From contig JADJAH010000013.1 in assembly GCA_016704345.1 (NCBI GenBank), positions 62,001 through 126,000 of the forward strand: DNA of 64,000 nt. The letters run 5' to 3'. A program made the translations under genes and the position numbers. Below, one piece after another: positions 56,112 to 64,000 of the stretch (within the stretch, counting starts at the first letter, position 1; every line of letters begins with the position of its first letter). The notes under the pieces were generated by a model. That model ran no database searches, was not told where the DNA came from, and saw only the letters and a program-made list of their open reading frames with translations. The DNA comes from Ignavibacteria bacterium (lineage in GTDB: Bacteria > Bacteroidota > Ignavibacteria > Tepidaquicellales > Tepidaquicellaceae).

Positions 56112-57520
56112 ATGACAAAGTTACTTACAATCTTTCTTCTGATTCTGTCAACTGCAGCATCCGCACAGCTTCCAAACAACAACATTTATTTGTTCGGCCA
56201 AAAAATCTTCATCCAATACCCGGGCAATTCGGCGCTCCGTGGAATTATGCCGCGATCTGGGGTTATGTTGCTCCCGATGGCAGAGAATACGCGATCCTCG
56301 GATGCGGTCTTGGAACTGCGTTCTACGACATTACAGATTCTGCAAACATTCGTGAAGTAGGTTACTTCGATGCAGGTGTAAATCTCCAGAACCCGGACGG
56401 TGGAAATCTCTGGCGTGAAATGAAAGTATATTCTCACTACGCGTATGTTGTTTCCGAAGCTGACACCAGCGGTGTGAAGATCTATGACCTTCGTTATCTA
56501 CCTGATTCGGTCAGGTTTGTAAAAAAGTTTCTTGCGCCCGGTCACAGCACAACTCATAGTATTTCACAGGAAGGACCATTTCTCTATCTCAACGGTTCCA
56601 ACGCTTCATTTGGGCAGGGAGTGGCCGTGCTTGATCTTTCCGTTGATCCCGAGAATCCTGTGCTAAGAGGAAAGTGGAACACGAGGTATGTTCACGACTG
56701 CAGGGTATTGAAGGATACAATTTTTGCAATGAACATAAATCCGGGAGACGGACAGATCACGGTAATTGATGCCCGCAACAAAGACAGTCTGAAGACAATT
56801 ACGCAATGGCTGAATCTTCCGAACCCATCTCCGCATAACTGCGCTCTCACTAACAACAGGCAATATCTTTTTGCAACAGATGAAGTTGGAGCAATACCAA
56901 GATTGCTGAAGATTTGGGACATCCGAGATCTTTCGAATGTAACTCAGGTTAATACTTGGCAGCCTACAGGCATTACATCATCCATTGTACACAACGTTGA
57001 AATATACGGAGATACTGCTGTGATCGCTCATTATACCGCAGGAGTTAGAGTGCTGAATTTATCAAATCCTGTTGCGCCGGTTGAGGTTGCATGGTATGAC
57101 ACATATCCGCAAAATAACAACAACAGTTATGTGGGATGCTGGGGCGTTTACAAATTTCCATCAGGAAAAATTGTTGCATCAGATATGATTACCGGACTTT
57201 TTGTCCTGAAGCTAGGACAATCTGTGAGCATTAATGAAAGCAATCTTAGGGTTAATGATTATGAGCTGAAACAGAATTTCCCGAATCCCTTCAATCCTTC
57301 AACAAGCATAAGTTACAGACTAAAGTCATCGGCATTTATTGAACTTAAGGTGTATGATATTCTTGGGAATGAGATAACAAAACTTGTCAGCGGAAAACAA
57401 GCTGCCGGTAATTACAAAGTGGATTTTGAAGCGGAAAATTTATCGAGCGGAATTTATTTCTATTCGCTGTATGCAGATGGAAACAGAATATCTACAAAGA
57501 GAATGACATTCCTGAAATGA
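56112..57520 (+). CDS. LVIVD-repeat (choice-of-anchor B-like) propeller with T9SS sorting domain, frameshifted
   Basis: The gene starts at ATG 56112 with a signal peptide (TKLLTIFLLILSTAASAQ). The frame then closes at 56360, while the next frame is open from about 56206 through 57520. Adding one A to the A6 run at 56200-56205 gives QKNLHPIPGQFGAPWNYAA and a continuous protein of about 469 residues. It has LVIVD-type blades (GREYAILGCGLGTAFYDITD, YAYVVSEADTSGVKIYDLRY, GVAVLDLSVDPENP, GVRVLNLSNPVAPVEV). A T9SS sorting domain follows from QNFPNPFNP to KRMTFLK. It is a surface or released propeller protein of unknown ligand. The break is probably a homopolymer sequencing error. Confidence 0.82.
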
Positions 57521-57597
57521 GTTGAGAGACTGTTTGATCACAACTACTCAACTAATTGTATTCTGATTTGATCTCGGCAACAATTACTCTACAGCAT

Positions 57598-57623
57598 AGT
57601 GTTGGGACTTCCATCCCGACACT
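57598..57623. terminator. Hairpin between convergent genes
   Basis: AGTGTTGGGA and TCCCGACACT pair over ten positions (one G-T) around CTTCCA. It sits between the LVIVD gene and the convergent malic enzyme gene and may stop transcription from both sides, although the T-run is weak. Confidence 0.5.
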
Positions 57624-57676
57624 GCATGTTTCAAAACGGCAGCAGAAAATCTTAACTCCTCAAACAATTCAAACTT

Positions 57677-59302
57677 TTAGCTATAAGCGGGATAATATAC
57701 TTTGTTCTTCATGAACTCATAAATGTTTTCCGGGCGTTTTATTTCTGCAAGTCCGTTGTCAAAAATATATTCCGCAATCTTTACGGCAACATTAAAAGAT
57801 ACATTCAGTATTTCGGAAATTGGAGGATAGATCAAGCCTGTCTTCATCATTTCCGGTGTAACCTGACCGGCAAGCGCTTCTGCTGCGCAGATAAACATTT
57901 CATCAGTAACTCGCTTAACTTCAGTCGCAAAGACCGCAAGTCCCATCGCAGGAAATATAAATACATTGTTGCCCTGACCCGGTATAAACTTTCTTCCATC
58001 TATCTCTACTGTATCAAACGGGCTTCCGCTTGCAAATATTGCTCTGCCTGAACTCCATCTGTATGCTTCTTCGGCAGAACATTCTGAATGAGAAGTAGGA
58101 TTTGAAAACGGAAATATCAACGGAGCTTCATTGATCTCTGACATCGCCTCTATCACTTCCTTGTTAAATGCTCCGCCCATTGCACTGACTCCGATTATTG
58201 CCGTCGGTCTAAGCTGCCTGATTGCGTTTGTAAAATCTGAAATTGGATCATGATCATGCGCAAAGAGTTTCTTGTAATCTTCGAGGTCTGTGCGAGAGTT
58301 GACCAATAAGCCTTTTGAATTGAACATCCAGATCCGATTCAATGCCTCTTCATTACTCAAACCATTGGACTTCATTATTTTCATAAGTAACCCTGCAATT
58401 CCGGTTCCTGCGGAACCTGCACCAAAGAACAGAAATTTCTGCTCAGTAATTGGCTTGCCGCTTAGCTTGCATGCCGAAATTAATCCCGCTGCAGCAACGC
58501 CCGCCGTGCCTTGTATGTCATCATTAAATGTGCAGATTTTTTCTCTGTATTTGTCAAGTATCATCACTGCATCAGGTCCGGCAAAGTCTTCCCACTGAAT
58601 GCATATCTTTGGGAACACATTTGTAATGACACTAATGAACTCATCTATAAAATCCTCATATTCCTTTCCCCTGACTCTGTGGATTCGCAGCCCGAGATAT
58701 AAAGGATCATTCAGTAAAGTTTCGTTATTTGTACCTGCATCAAGTACAATTGGAAGTGTATAGTCAGGGTCAATCCCGGCACAAGCCGTGTAAAGAGCTA
58801 GCTTGCCAATTGGAATTCCCATACCGCTGATTCCCAGATCACCAAGTCCAAGAATCCTTCCTCCATCAGTCACAACAGTGACTCGCACGTCTCTTACATT
58901 CCAGTTTTCCAATATTTCCCTGATCTTGTCTTTGTCTTTTATTGAAATGTAAATACCTCTCGGCCTCCTGAATAGCTGACCGAATTTCTGACATGCTTCG
59001 CCAACAGTGGGCGTGTAAATTAATGGAAAATATTTTACCGGATTGTCCATTACTGTTCGGAAGAAGAGTGTTTGATTATTGTCTAACATTTGCATAAGGT
59101 AAACATACTTGTTGATTGGATCCTTTAAGTGGTCAACCTGTTCATTCACTCTCACTATCTGCTGCTCAATGTTTTCTACCTGATATGGCAGCAAACCATG
59201 AAGTCCGTACATATCCCTTTCGGTATCAGTAAAAGCTGTTCCCTTGTTTAACCGCGGGTCATGAAGTATCTCATAGCCGCTCTTAGTGTATTTATTTTCC
59301 AT
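57677..59302 (-). CDS. maeA: NAD-dependent malic enzyme
   Basis: The 541-residue product is a malic enzyme of the large (SfcA/eukaryotic-like) class. It has the catalytic Tyr in FPLIYTPTVGEACQKFG, VTDGGRILGLGDLG, the metal site WEDFAGPDA, FNDDIQGTAGVAAAG, and the dinucleotide fold LFFGAGSAGTGIAGL. The C-terminal IFPFSNPTSHSECSAEEAY is also conserved. It oxidatively decarboxylates malate to pyruvate and CO2. Preference for NAD over NADP is suggested by class but not certain from sequence. It is a single-gene unit convergent with the LVIVD gene. Confidence 0.93.
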   Translation of the reverse strand: MENKYTKSGYEILHDPRLNKGTAFTDTERDMYGLHGLLPYQVENIEQQIVRVNEQVDHLKDPINKYVYLMQMLDNNQTLFFRTVMDNPVKYFPLIYTPTVGEACQKFGQLFRRPRGIYISIKDKDKIREILENWNVRDVRVTVVTDGGRILGLGDLGISGMGIPIGKLALYTACAGIDPDYTLPIVLDAGTNNETLLNDPLYLGLRIHRVRGKEYEDFIDEFISVITNVFPKICIQWEDFAGPDAVMILDKYREKICTFNDDIQGTAGVAAAGLISACKLSGKPITEQKFLFFGAGSAGTGIAGLLMKIMKSNGLSNEEALNRIWMFNSKGLLVNSRTDLEDYKKLFAHDHDPISDFTNAIRQLRPTAIIGVSAMGGAFNKEVIEAMSEINEAPLIFPFSNPTSHSECSAEEAYRWSSGRAIFASGSPFDTVEIDGRKFIPGQGNNVFIFPAMGLAVFATEVKRVTDEMFICAAEALAGQVTPEMMKTGLIYPPISEILNVSFNVAVKIAEYIFDNGLAEIKRPENIYEFMKNKVYYPAYS

Positions 59303-60231
59303 GTAAGTCGTTTTAAAAAATTTTAGAAAGACGTGTCATTGAGTTGTTTATGATTCTCTCTCTTCACCTTGTATCGGTATGAGTCATGAAGAATAGTCAC
59401 TTCTAAAATTTCAGAACTTCAACTTGGCTTTTCAATGCATTAATGTATCTTGGCGGAAAATGTCATTCCCGCGAATGAGGGAATCTACGAGTAATGAAAA
59501 CGCTATTCAGGAGATCCCTGCCCGCAGTTGGCAAATCAAGTAAACTCTCTGTAGTCCTGCCTGCCTACTGGCCTTTGTAGTGTGAAATGCATCCCGGCAG
59601 GCAGGCGGGCCTGCATGCGCAGGGATGACAAAGCGGGGGTCTTGCCCGATGACCTGAAAGCTCTCTCGAATTAATCTGGGAGCAGTGGGTCCAAAGTTGC
59701 ATGGCTCTCATTGATGTCAGCATTACATGCACTTTGGGGAAAACTACTTTGAGATGATTGCACAAATTGAATTTATGAAAGTGATCGTAAATAATATTTG
59801 TCACTTCTGGAAGGCACTCAAATTAGAATGGATGACTTTCAGCCGGTGTTAGTGTTGCCGAACGACGAGAGGTTGAAACGCCGCAGGCAAAATTTAAATA
59901 TCCCCAAACCCCTTCTTCTGATAGACTATCCACACTTTAACAGTATTTGGGCGGCCCACTTCAAAAGGGCTTTCCTCATCACTCTTCGAAGCAGTTAACA
60001 TTTTGATCACCGACGGAAAAGTCAAACCTATCACAGAAAGCATTCCCATAATCACAAACTATTTTTTTAATAGGGTGTAGTTCCCAATTCATACCAATGG
60101 TCGATTTACAATTCAAATGAGTAAGTGTAGTTTTATACATAAGGAAAACTACTAATACAGACATCTGAAGTTTCTTGATGGCACAAGAATTGACTTAGTA
60201 TATATTTTAAAACCTAAACAAGAAAAAAATT
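59303..60231. repeat. Long spacer with hairpin-repeat cluster B
   Basis: The 929-base spacer begins with a TCATTCCCGCGAAT-type palindrome (59462-59485). From about 59518 to 59740 it holds four conserved cores. These are at 59526-59550 (shared with clusters A and C), 59560-59610 (shared with A), 59652-59676 (ACCTGAAAGCTCTCTCGAAT and following, shared with C) and 59701-59722 (ATGGCTCTCATTGATGTCAG, shared with C). The last lies between arms CCAAAGTTGC and GCACTTTGG. Nothing coding was found. The short frame at 59798-59998 lacks coding character. Confidence 0.65.
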
Positions 60232-60783
60232 ATGGATGAGAATCAAAAACAAAACGCAGCTGATCTACAAGATCGCCGGACTCTTTCCGGAATGTTTGCC
60301 GATCGCGAAAGCGCTGAGATAGCGTATAATAATTTGAAAGACAAAGGTTATTCTGATGAAGACATAAATTTGATTATGTCAGATGACACCCGTAAAAAAC
60401 ATTTTGCAGATGATGATGATGAAACAGAAATGGATACGAAGGCGCTGGAAGGTGCAGGTACAGGTTCAGCAATTGGCGGTACAATCGGCGCAATAGCAGG
60501 AATTGTAGCAGCATTGGGAACAAGCTTGTTGATTCCGGGTCTCGGATTAGTCATTGCTGGTCCCATTGTAGCAGGTCTTGCCGGAGCAGGTGCAGGTGGC
60601 CTTACAGGCGGACTCATTGGAGCTTTGATTGGAAGCGGTATTCCTGAGGAAAAAGCAAAAGTTTATGAATCCGGTGTTAAAGAGGGTAAGATACTTATGA
60701 ATGTAAAACCGCGAAACGAAGAAGATGGAAAGTATTTTGAAGAAGACTGGAGAAAAAATAAAGGTGAAGAAGTTAGTTGGTAA
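60232..60783 (+). CDS. General stress protein 17M-like protein with glycine-zipper segment
   Basis: The 183-residue product has an N-terminal domain of the general-stress-17M/YflT type (GMFADRESAEIAYNNLKDKG, about 20-40, then DINLIMSDDTRKKHF). A long Gly/Ala-rich segment follows at about residues 74-140 (GSAIGGTIGAIAGIVAALG, GLAGAGAGGLTGGLIGALIG) that can insert in a membrane as a glycine zipper. A short C-terminal domain completes it (KAKVYESGVKEGKILMNV). Such proteins are often induced by osmotic or general stress. A small lipoprotein gene follows 56 bases downstream. Confidence 0.75.
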   Translation: MDENQKQNAADLQDRRTLSGMFADRESAEIAYNNLKDKGYSDEDINLIMSDDTRKKHFADDDDETEMDTKALEGAGTGSAIGGTIGAIAGIVAALGTSLLIPGLGLVIAGPIVAGLAGAGAGGLTGGLIGALIGSGIPEEKAKVYESGVKEGKILMNVKPRNEEDGKYFEEDWRKNKGEEVSW

Positions 60784-60839
60784 ACAATCCAAATAACTAA
60801 TAACCAAATTTGTTTTTGTCTAACTCAAAATATTAAGTC

Positions 60840-60995
60840 ATGAAAGCACTACTGTTAATAGTTGTTATGTGTACTTTTTTTGTCTCATGTGACACAACTC
60901 AAAAGCAAACTAATACGACACGTAATTCTGACACAATGGTAATGAAGAAAGATACCGCTATCAAGAAGGTTGATACACTGGGATTCAACAAATAG
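60840..60995 (+). CDS. Small 51-residue lipoprotein
   Basis: The frame starts at ATG 60840 and ends with TAG. A lipoprotein signal (MKALLLIVVMCTFFVSC, Cys at residue 17) is followed by a short Thr/Lys-rich polar tail (DTTQKQTNTTRNSD, KKDTAIKKVDTLGFNK). The size and layout recall entericidin-like or stress-linked small lipoproteins. It lies just after the 17M-like gene in the same direction. Homology is not established. Confidence 0.5.
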   Translation: MKALLLIVVMCTFFVSCDTTQKQTNTTRNSDTMVMKKDTAIKKVDTLGFNK

Positions 60996-61196
60996 ATCTT
61001 GTTTGAATTCCTTCGTTCTTTGTGGTAATTTCCTCTTGTTCCCTTGAAAATATATTCTGTGGGATGGTTTGAACAGAAATATTGATTTGATTTCCTTCCT
61101 TTCTAAATCAGTATACCATCCCGGCAGGATATATTTTTATGTCTATAGGATTCCTCAATCTTCCCAAAAAAGGTAATTTCTAAAACCTGAAAACTC

Positions 61197-62438
61197 CTAC
61201 TTAAATCTAAAGTATCTTGTCTCGGAACCGGTTGTAAATGATTGCTGACTCCCGAAATACTCTGTCGCAAATTTATCGATCGACGATATCTTCCCAAATT
61301 TACTGACATGCCAGAATAACTGTCCTGAGGATCCTTCGTTTTGAACAAGATCTTTTACATCTTTGTATTCAATTATGGGAGACGATTGAAACACTGATGT
61401 TATAAAACCGGTATCATAAAAAAGGATATTGTAAATTCCTTCTTCGCCACCGCCGGAGAAAGTAAATTTTGTTGTATCTGAAACAAGCGCATCAACAGGT
61501 GGTGTCAATAAGACAGGATTATCACTTACCGTGAAATTATTTTGCGTTCCTGGAACCATTAGAAATTGATCAGTACCGCTGCCATTTGCGGAAGTGGAAT
61601 AGGCGTTAAGATAATTGTAACATTGGACGGGGAGACCGGAAGGTATTCTTACAACAAAGTGACCGCTATATGACTGCATAGAATGGAATATTCCGCTGTA
61701 AATTTTCTCTTTCGCAAAACCAATGTAATATTGGCAAAAAGCAAAATTACTATTTCCGGTTGAATTGATATTTACCGGCACATCAAGCTCTCCCGGATTG
61801 AATGAGATCTGCTCTGAGGTAAAGGTGTAATTCAAATTTCCGCCGGGAGCTATCTCAATGTCTTCACTGACGCCGAAATTTTCATATGAAATTATTCCGC
61901 TTTGATTATCCAGCTTGTAAGTTAGAAGATATAGTTTACCTGTATATGGATACGCGGTATATCCCAAGCCCAAATTAATTACAGATGGTGGAGTAAAACG
62001 GTCTACGTATTTATAGTTGCTGACGTTCTTTCCATCTGAGAAGATTAAGAGGATCGCCAATTCTTTATAAAAAATACTGTCAGGAATATTTACTTCCAAA
62101 GTCACAAGACTGGCTCTGTCAATATAAGACATAATGAGATCGACAGCCGAAACATTCAAGTTTCTGTGAAGTGTCTTATACCGACCTGATGCGTCAGTTA
62201 TTAATGCATCATAAGGAAACACAATGTCATTAAGGGAAAAGCTGCCGTCTGATGCAATTGTTGTTGTTTTATTTTGTATTGTTACCTTAAGATTGCTCAA
62301 TGTTGCTTTCGTTGATGAGTAAATTTTACCACTGACAGAATTTTTTACAGGTCCTACTGTATTTTCATTACAAGAAAAATAATTTACAGAGGAAATTAAT
62401 AAACCAGTCACGGTAAGAATTCTTAATATCGTTTTCAT
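61197..62438 (-). CDS. Lipoprotein with carboxypeptidase-regulatory-like domain
   Basis: The 413-residue product has a lipoprotein signal (ILTVTGLLISSVNYFSC, lipidated Cys at about 23). Residues about 33-90 form a CarboxypepD-reg/peptidase-associated Ig-like domain (VSGKIYSSTKATLSNLKVTI, IASDGSFSLNDI). The rest is beta-rich with several possible Ig-like repeats and ends SETRYFRFK, with no T9SS tail. It is probably anchored in the outer membrane. No enzyme motif is visible. Its stop lies in a quiet spacer and there is no obvious operon partner. Confidence 0.72.
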   Translation of the reverse strand: MKTILRILTVTGLLISSVNYFSCNENTVGPVKNSVSGKIYSSTKATLSNLKVTIQNKTTTIASDGSFSLNDIVFPYDALITDASGRYKTLHRNLNVSAVDLIMSYIDRASLVTLEVNIPDSIFYKELAILLIFSDGKNVSNYKYVDRFTPPSVINLGLGYTAYPYTGKLYLLTYKLDNQSGIISYENFGVSEDIEIAPGGNLNYTFTSEQISFNPGELDVPVNINSTGNSNFAFCQYYIGFAKEKIYSGIFHSMQSYSGHFVVRIPSGLPVQCYNYLNAYSTSANGSGTDQFLMVPGTQNNFTVSDNPVLLTPPVDALVSDTTKFTFSGGGEEGIYNILFYDTGFITSVFQSSPIIEYKDVKDLVQNEGSSGQLFWHVSKFGKISSIDKFATEYFGSQQSFTTGSETRYFRFK

Positions 62439-62984
62439 ATTGATAAATTTTTTTTGATGTAATTATAAATCTCAAGCAAAAGGCACTTTGAAGTTATATT
62501 ACTATTTAGTGCAACTTACGATCAACATTATATAATGAAAGAACTACATTCAATGCCAGGTAGAATCCCTTATGTGATAAACCAAAAAGTTTACTTTTGC
62601 AAGTCACCCTGAGCCTGACGAAGGGTGACAGTTTTGCAGAATGAATATTAATGCCGTTGTTGGTCTTAGCCCGCAATGAAGCACCTGAAAGCTCTCTCGA
62701 ATTAATCTGCGGGCGAGACCAACAACTTACCCTAAACAACTACACTTAATGAGCTGACAGAGACACCTTGTGTTTGTTGTTGCCTGCCCGCAGTCGATTA
62801 AAAAAGTACACTCTCTGCAACCGGGGTGACCCAAAAGTTTGCATGGCTCTCCTTGATGTTAGCACTCTTTACATCGCAAACTTTTGGGAACACCAAACAA
62901 CGGCTAAAATGCCATATATTATACAATATTAAAAATATAGTTTATCTTCATTAAATAAGATCAGTGCCGAGAGGATTTTAAAAT
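62439..62984. repeat. Spacer with hairpin-repeat cluster C
   Basis: After AT-rich sequence, the 62603-62629 dispersed repeat (GTCACCCTGAGCCTGACGAA then GGGTGAC) appears. Cores follow at 62683-62707 (between GTTGTTGGTCT..GCCCGC and GCGGGC..AGACCAACAAC), 62792-62816 and 62843-62864. The last core lies between perfect 13-base arms CCCAAAAGTTTGC and GCAAACTTTTGGG. No gene is supported. Confidence 0.7.
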
Positions 62985-63683
62985 TTGTATAAAAGAACAA
63001 GCCGTATAAAAATGTTATTCAAGTTGTTAATATTTTCCCTGTCTATCTCCACTACTTGCATTTCGCATGCACAGATATTCAGCTATGGATTGAAAGGCGG
63101 TTTAAACATATCTGAAACCTTAAATACAAGTTATGAATCCCATACTAAAACAGGGTTTAATGCTTATGTATTTGCAGATTATAACGCTTTTAAAAAAGTT
63201 TCCATCAGTGTTCAAACCGGTTTCACACAGAAAGGATTTAAAACCGAATCTTTTGATTACTATGCGGATGAAATACATTATTACGGTGCATTGAATGCAG
63301 AACTGAACTACATCGATATTTCTGTTTCAGGAAAATTTAAACTTTTGAACGGAAAAGTTGTCCCGTATATAATGGCGGGACCTTCGCTTGGAATTAAAAT
63401 AAGTGATGGGACAACTGCTACAGGAAATGCGCATGTATTTCAGATTGCCGACCTTCAAAGTTTATTAGATGTAGTTTATACTAACTCATTTGGAATTAAA
63501 GCCGGAGTTGGTGTTGAAATTAATATCGTAAAAAATATGAGTTTAATTTTTGAAACAAATTACAATATTGATTTGATATCTTCATACAACGCCCCCGACA
63601 TTAGACTTGGAATCGAAACATGGTATTATAGCGACAATATTAAGAATAGAGTCTTAGAAGTTTCAGCAGGTGTGAAGTTTTAG
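62985..63683 (+). CDS. PorT-family outer-membrane beta-barrel protein
   Basis: The product has 232 residues from TTG 62985, or 223 from ATG 63012. GAGAGGA about nine bases before the TTG favours the longer form. A signal peptide ends at ISHAQ. The mature part starts with FSYGLKGGLNIS, the usual first strand of PorT-like barrels. It continues with alternating strands (SVQTGFTQKGFKTES, YIDISVSGKFKLLNG, VPYIMAGPSLGIKIS, FGIKAGVGVEI) and ends with a C-terminal aromatic strand (LEVSAGVKF). It is an outer-membrane protein of unknown function. Confidence 0.78.
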   Translation: MYKRTSRIKMLFKLLIFSLSISTTCISHAQIFSYGLKGGLNISETLNTSYESHTKTGFNAYVFADYNAFKKVSISVQTGFTQKGFKTESFDYYADEIHYYGALNAELNYIDISVSGKFKLLNGKVVPYIMAGPSLGIKISDGTTATGNAHVFQIADLQSLLDVVYTNSFGIKAGVGVEINIVKNMSLIFETNYNIDLISSYNAPDIRLGIETWYYSDNIKNRVLEVSAGVKF

Positions 63684-63802
63684 AATAACCTTCGTTTAAA
63701 ATCTCCTAATTAGATCAGAGATTATTTCTGTTACGAATGATTTGAAACCAGGGTAATTTTTTCAAATCTGAATTCATTCCCACCAAGCGGCGGAGGTTAT
63801 TT

Positions 63803-63830
63803 GTCAACCTGAGCCTGAACGACGGGCGAC
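63803..63830. repeat. Copy of dispersed GTCACCCTGAGC repeat
   Basis: GTCAACCTGAGCCTGAACGA followed by CGGGCGAC is closely related to 62603-62629, with differences in both arms. Confidence 0.6.
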
Positions 63831-63899
63831 ACTTTGCTTTTCCGCGCAGGGTCTCGTTGATTTTCCAGGGATGCTGCACGAGATAGGCATCAAACTGTT

Positions 63900-63937
63900 G
63901 CGTCTGAGTCTCTGACGAACAAGGGAGACTCAGACGC
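63900..63937. repeat. Perfect 13-bp inverted repeat
   Basis: GCGTCTGAGTCTC and GAGACTCAGACGC flank a 12-base loop. No T-run follows, so intrinsic termination is not the obvious role. Confidence 0.7.
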
Positions 63938-64000
63938 GGACGGGATCTAAAATCTTAAAATACCAAATGCGAATTTCCAAATTCTTTACTGCTTTGCCAT

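Larger units (their letters stand above)
63684..64000. other. Intergenic region with two repeats
   Basis: The region holds a GTCAACCTGAGCC repeat copy (63803-63830) and a long inverted repeat (63900-63937). No gene start was found before the window end. Confidence 0.5.

Noticed and set aside
59798..59998. 66-residue frame in the spacer
   Set aside because: It has no ribosome binding site, signal or family resemblance, and its composition is like the surrounding spacer.
59518..62890. Hairpin clusters as integron attC sites or a cassette array
   Set aside because: attC sites have conserved outer boxes (RYYYAAC and GTTRRRY) and variable tips. Here the tips are conserved and the arms vary, and no integrase or regular cassette spacing was seen.
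1..64000. tRNA, rRNA, transposase or prophage genes
   Set aside because: None was recognised on reading. A dedicated tRNA scan (tRNAscan-SE) would settle the tRNA question.

Overview
The window looks like a chromosomal piece of a Bacteroidota/Chlorobi-group bacterium, most likely from the Ignavibacteria. The main reason is the set of seven secreted proteins that end in the type IX secretion (T9SS) sorting domain with the QN(Y/F)PNPFNP signature, in the form typical of that lineage. The low-to-moderate GC content, PorT-like outer-membrane barrels and large numbers of surface beta-propeller, beta-helix and LamG proteins agree with this. Several genes carry a strong TAAGGAGG ribosome binding site, which is uncommon in the Bacteroidia proper. 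No rRNA, tRNA, CRISPR array, transposase or phage gene was recognised.

Layout. 1-10.3 kb: the end of a helical hypothetical gene, then a secreted-protein cluster (FG-GAP protein, lipoprotein and barrel pair, Asp-box propeller, Omp28-like thioredoxin-fold protein, LamG/P-domain/dockerin protein). 10.6-18.1 kb: DNA repair (exonuclease III with a coupled dehydrogenase, then divergent addB-addA, with addA interrupted by an amber codon). 18.1-21.7 kb: repeat-rich spacer, a frameshifted secreted metallophosphoesterase and a T9SS cargo protein. 21.8-32.7 kb: mostly housekeeping (tryptophanase, RmuC, an epimerase-like protein, a broken secreted protein, EttA, ComF, a helical hypothetical protein). 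33-35.6 kb: a Cys-rich lipoprotein, a T9SS propeller, and a nucleotidyltransferase with a small partner gene that resembles a toxin-antitoxin pair. 35.7-49.1 kb: one giant beta-helix surface protein gene of about 4470 codons, split in two by a single missing base and built from tandem 845-codon and 466-codon repeats. 49.9-54.1 kb: an RND efflux pair. 54.3-64 kb: T9SS cargo proteins, malic enzyme, stress-type small proteins, a lipoprotein and a barrel, separated by repeat-rich spacers.

Three proteins lack the T9SS tail. They share instead a different C-terminal module of about 170 residues: an Ig-like part with HRN.xETWS and YDFTT motifs, followed by a duplicated dockerin/EF-hand-like calcium-binding motif. 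This module is the strongest lead for an under-described sorting or anchoring system.

Five loci (six sites) are broken by single-base indels, mostly in short homopolymers, and one gene by a nonsense codon. There is also a stretch of extreme G and C runs near 55.7-55.9 kb. Together these point to residual sequencing or assembly errors rather than wholesale gene decay. The addA stop codon is a substitution and needs separate checking.

Three intergenic clusters near 18.3, 59.6 and 62.8 kb contain a family of hairpins whose loop sequences are conserved while their arms differ between copies and remain complementary. I could not assign these to any known element.
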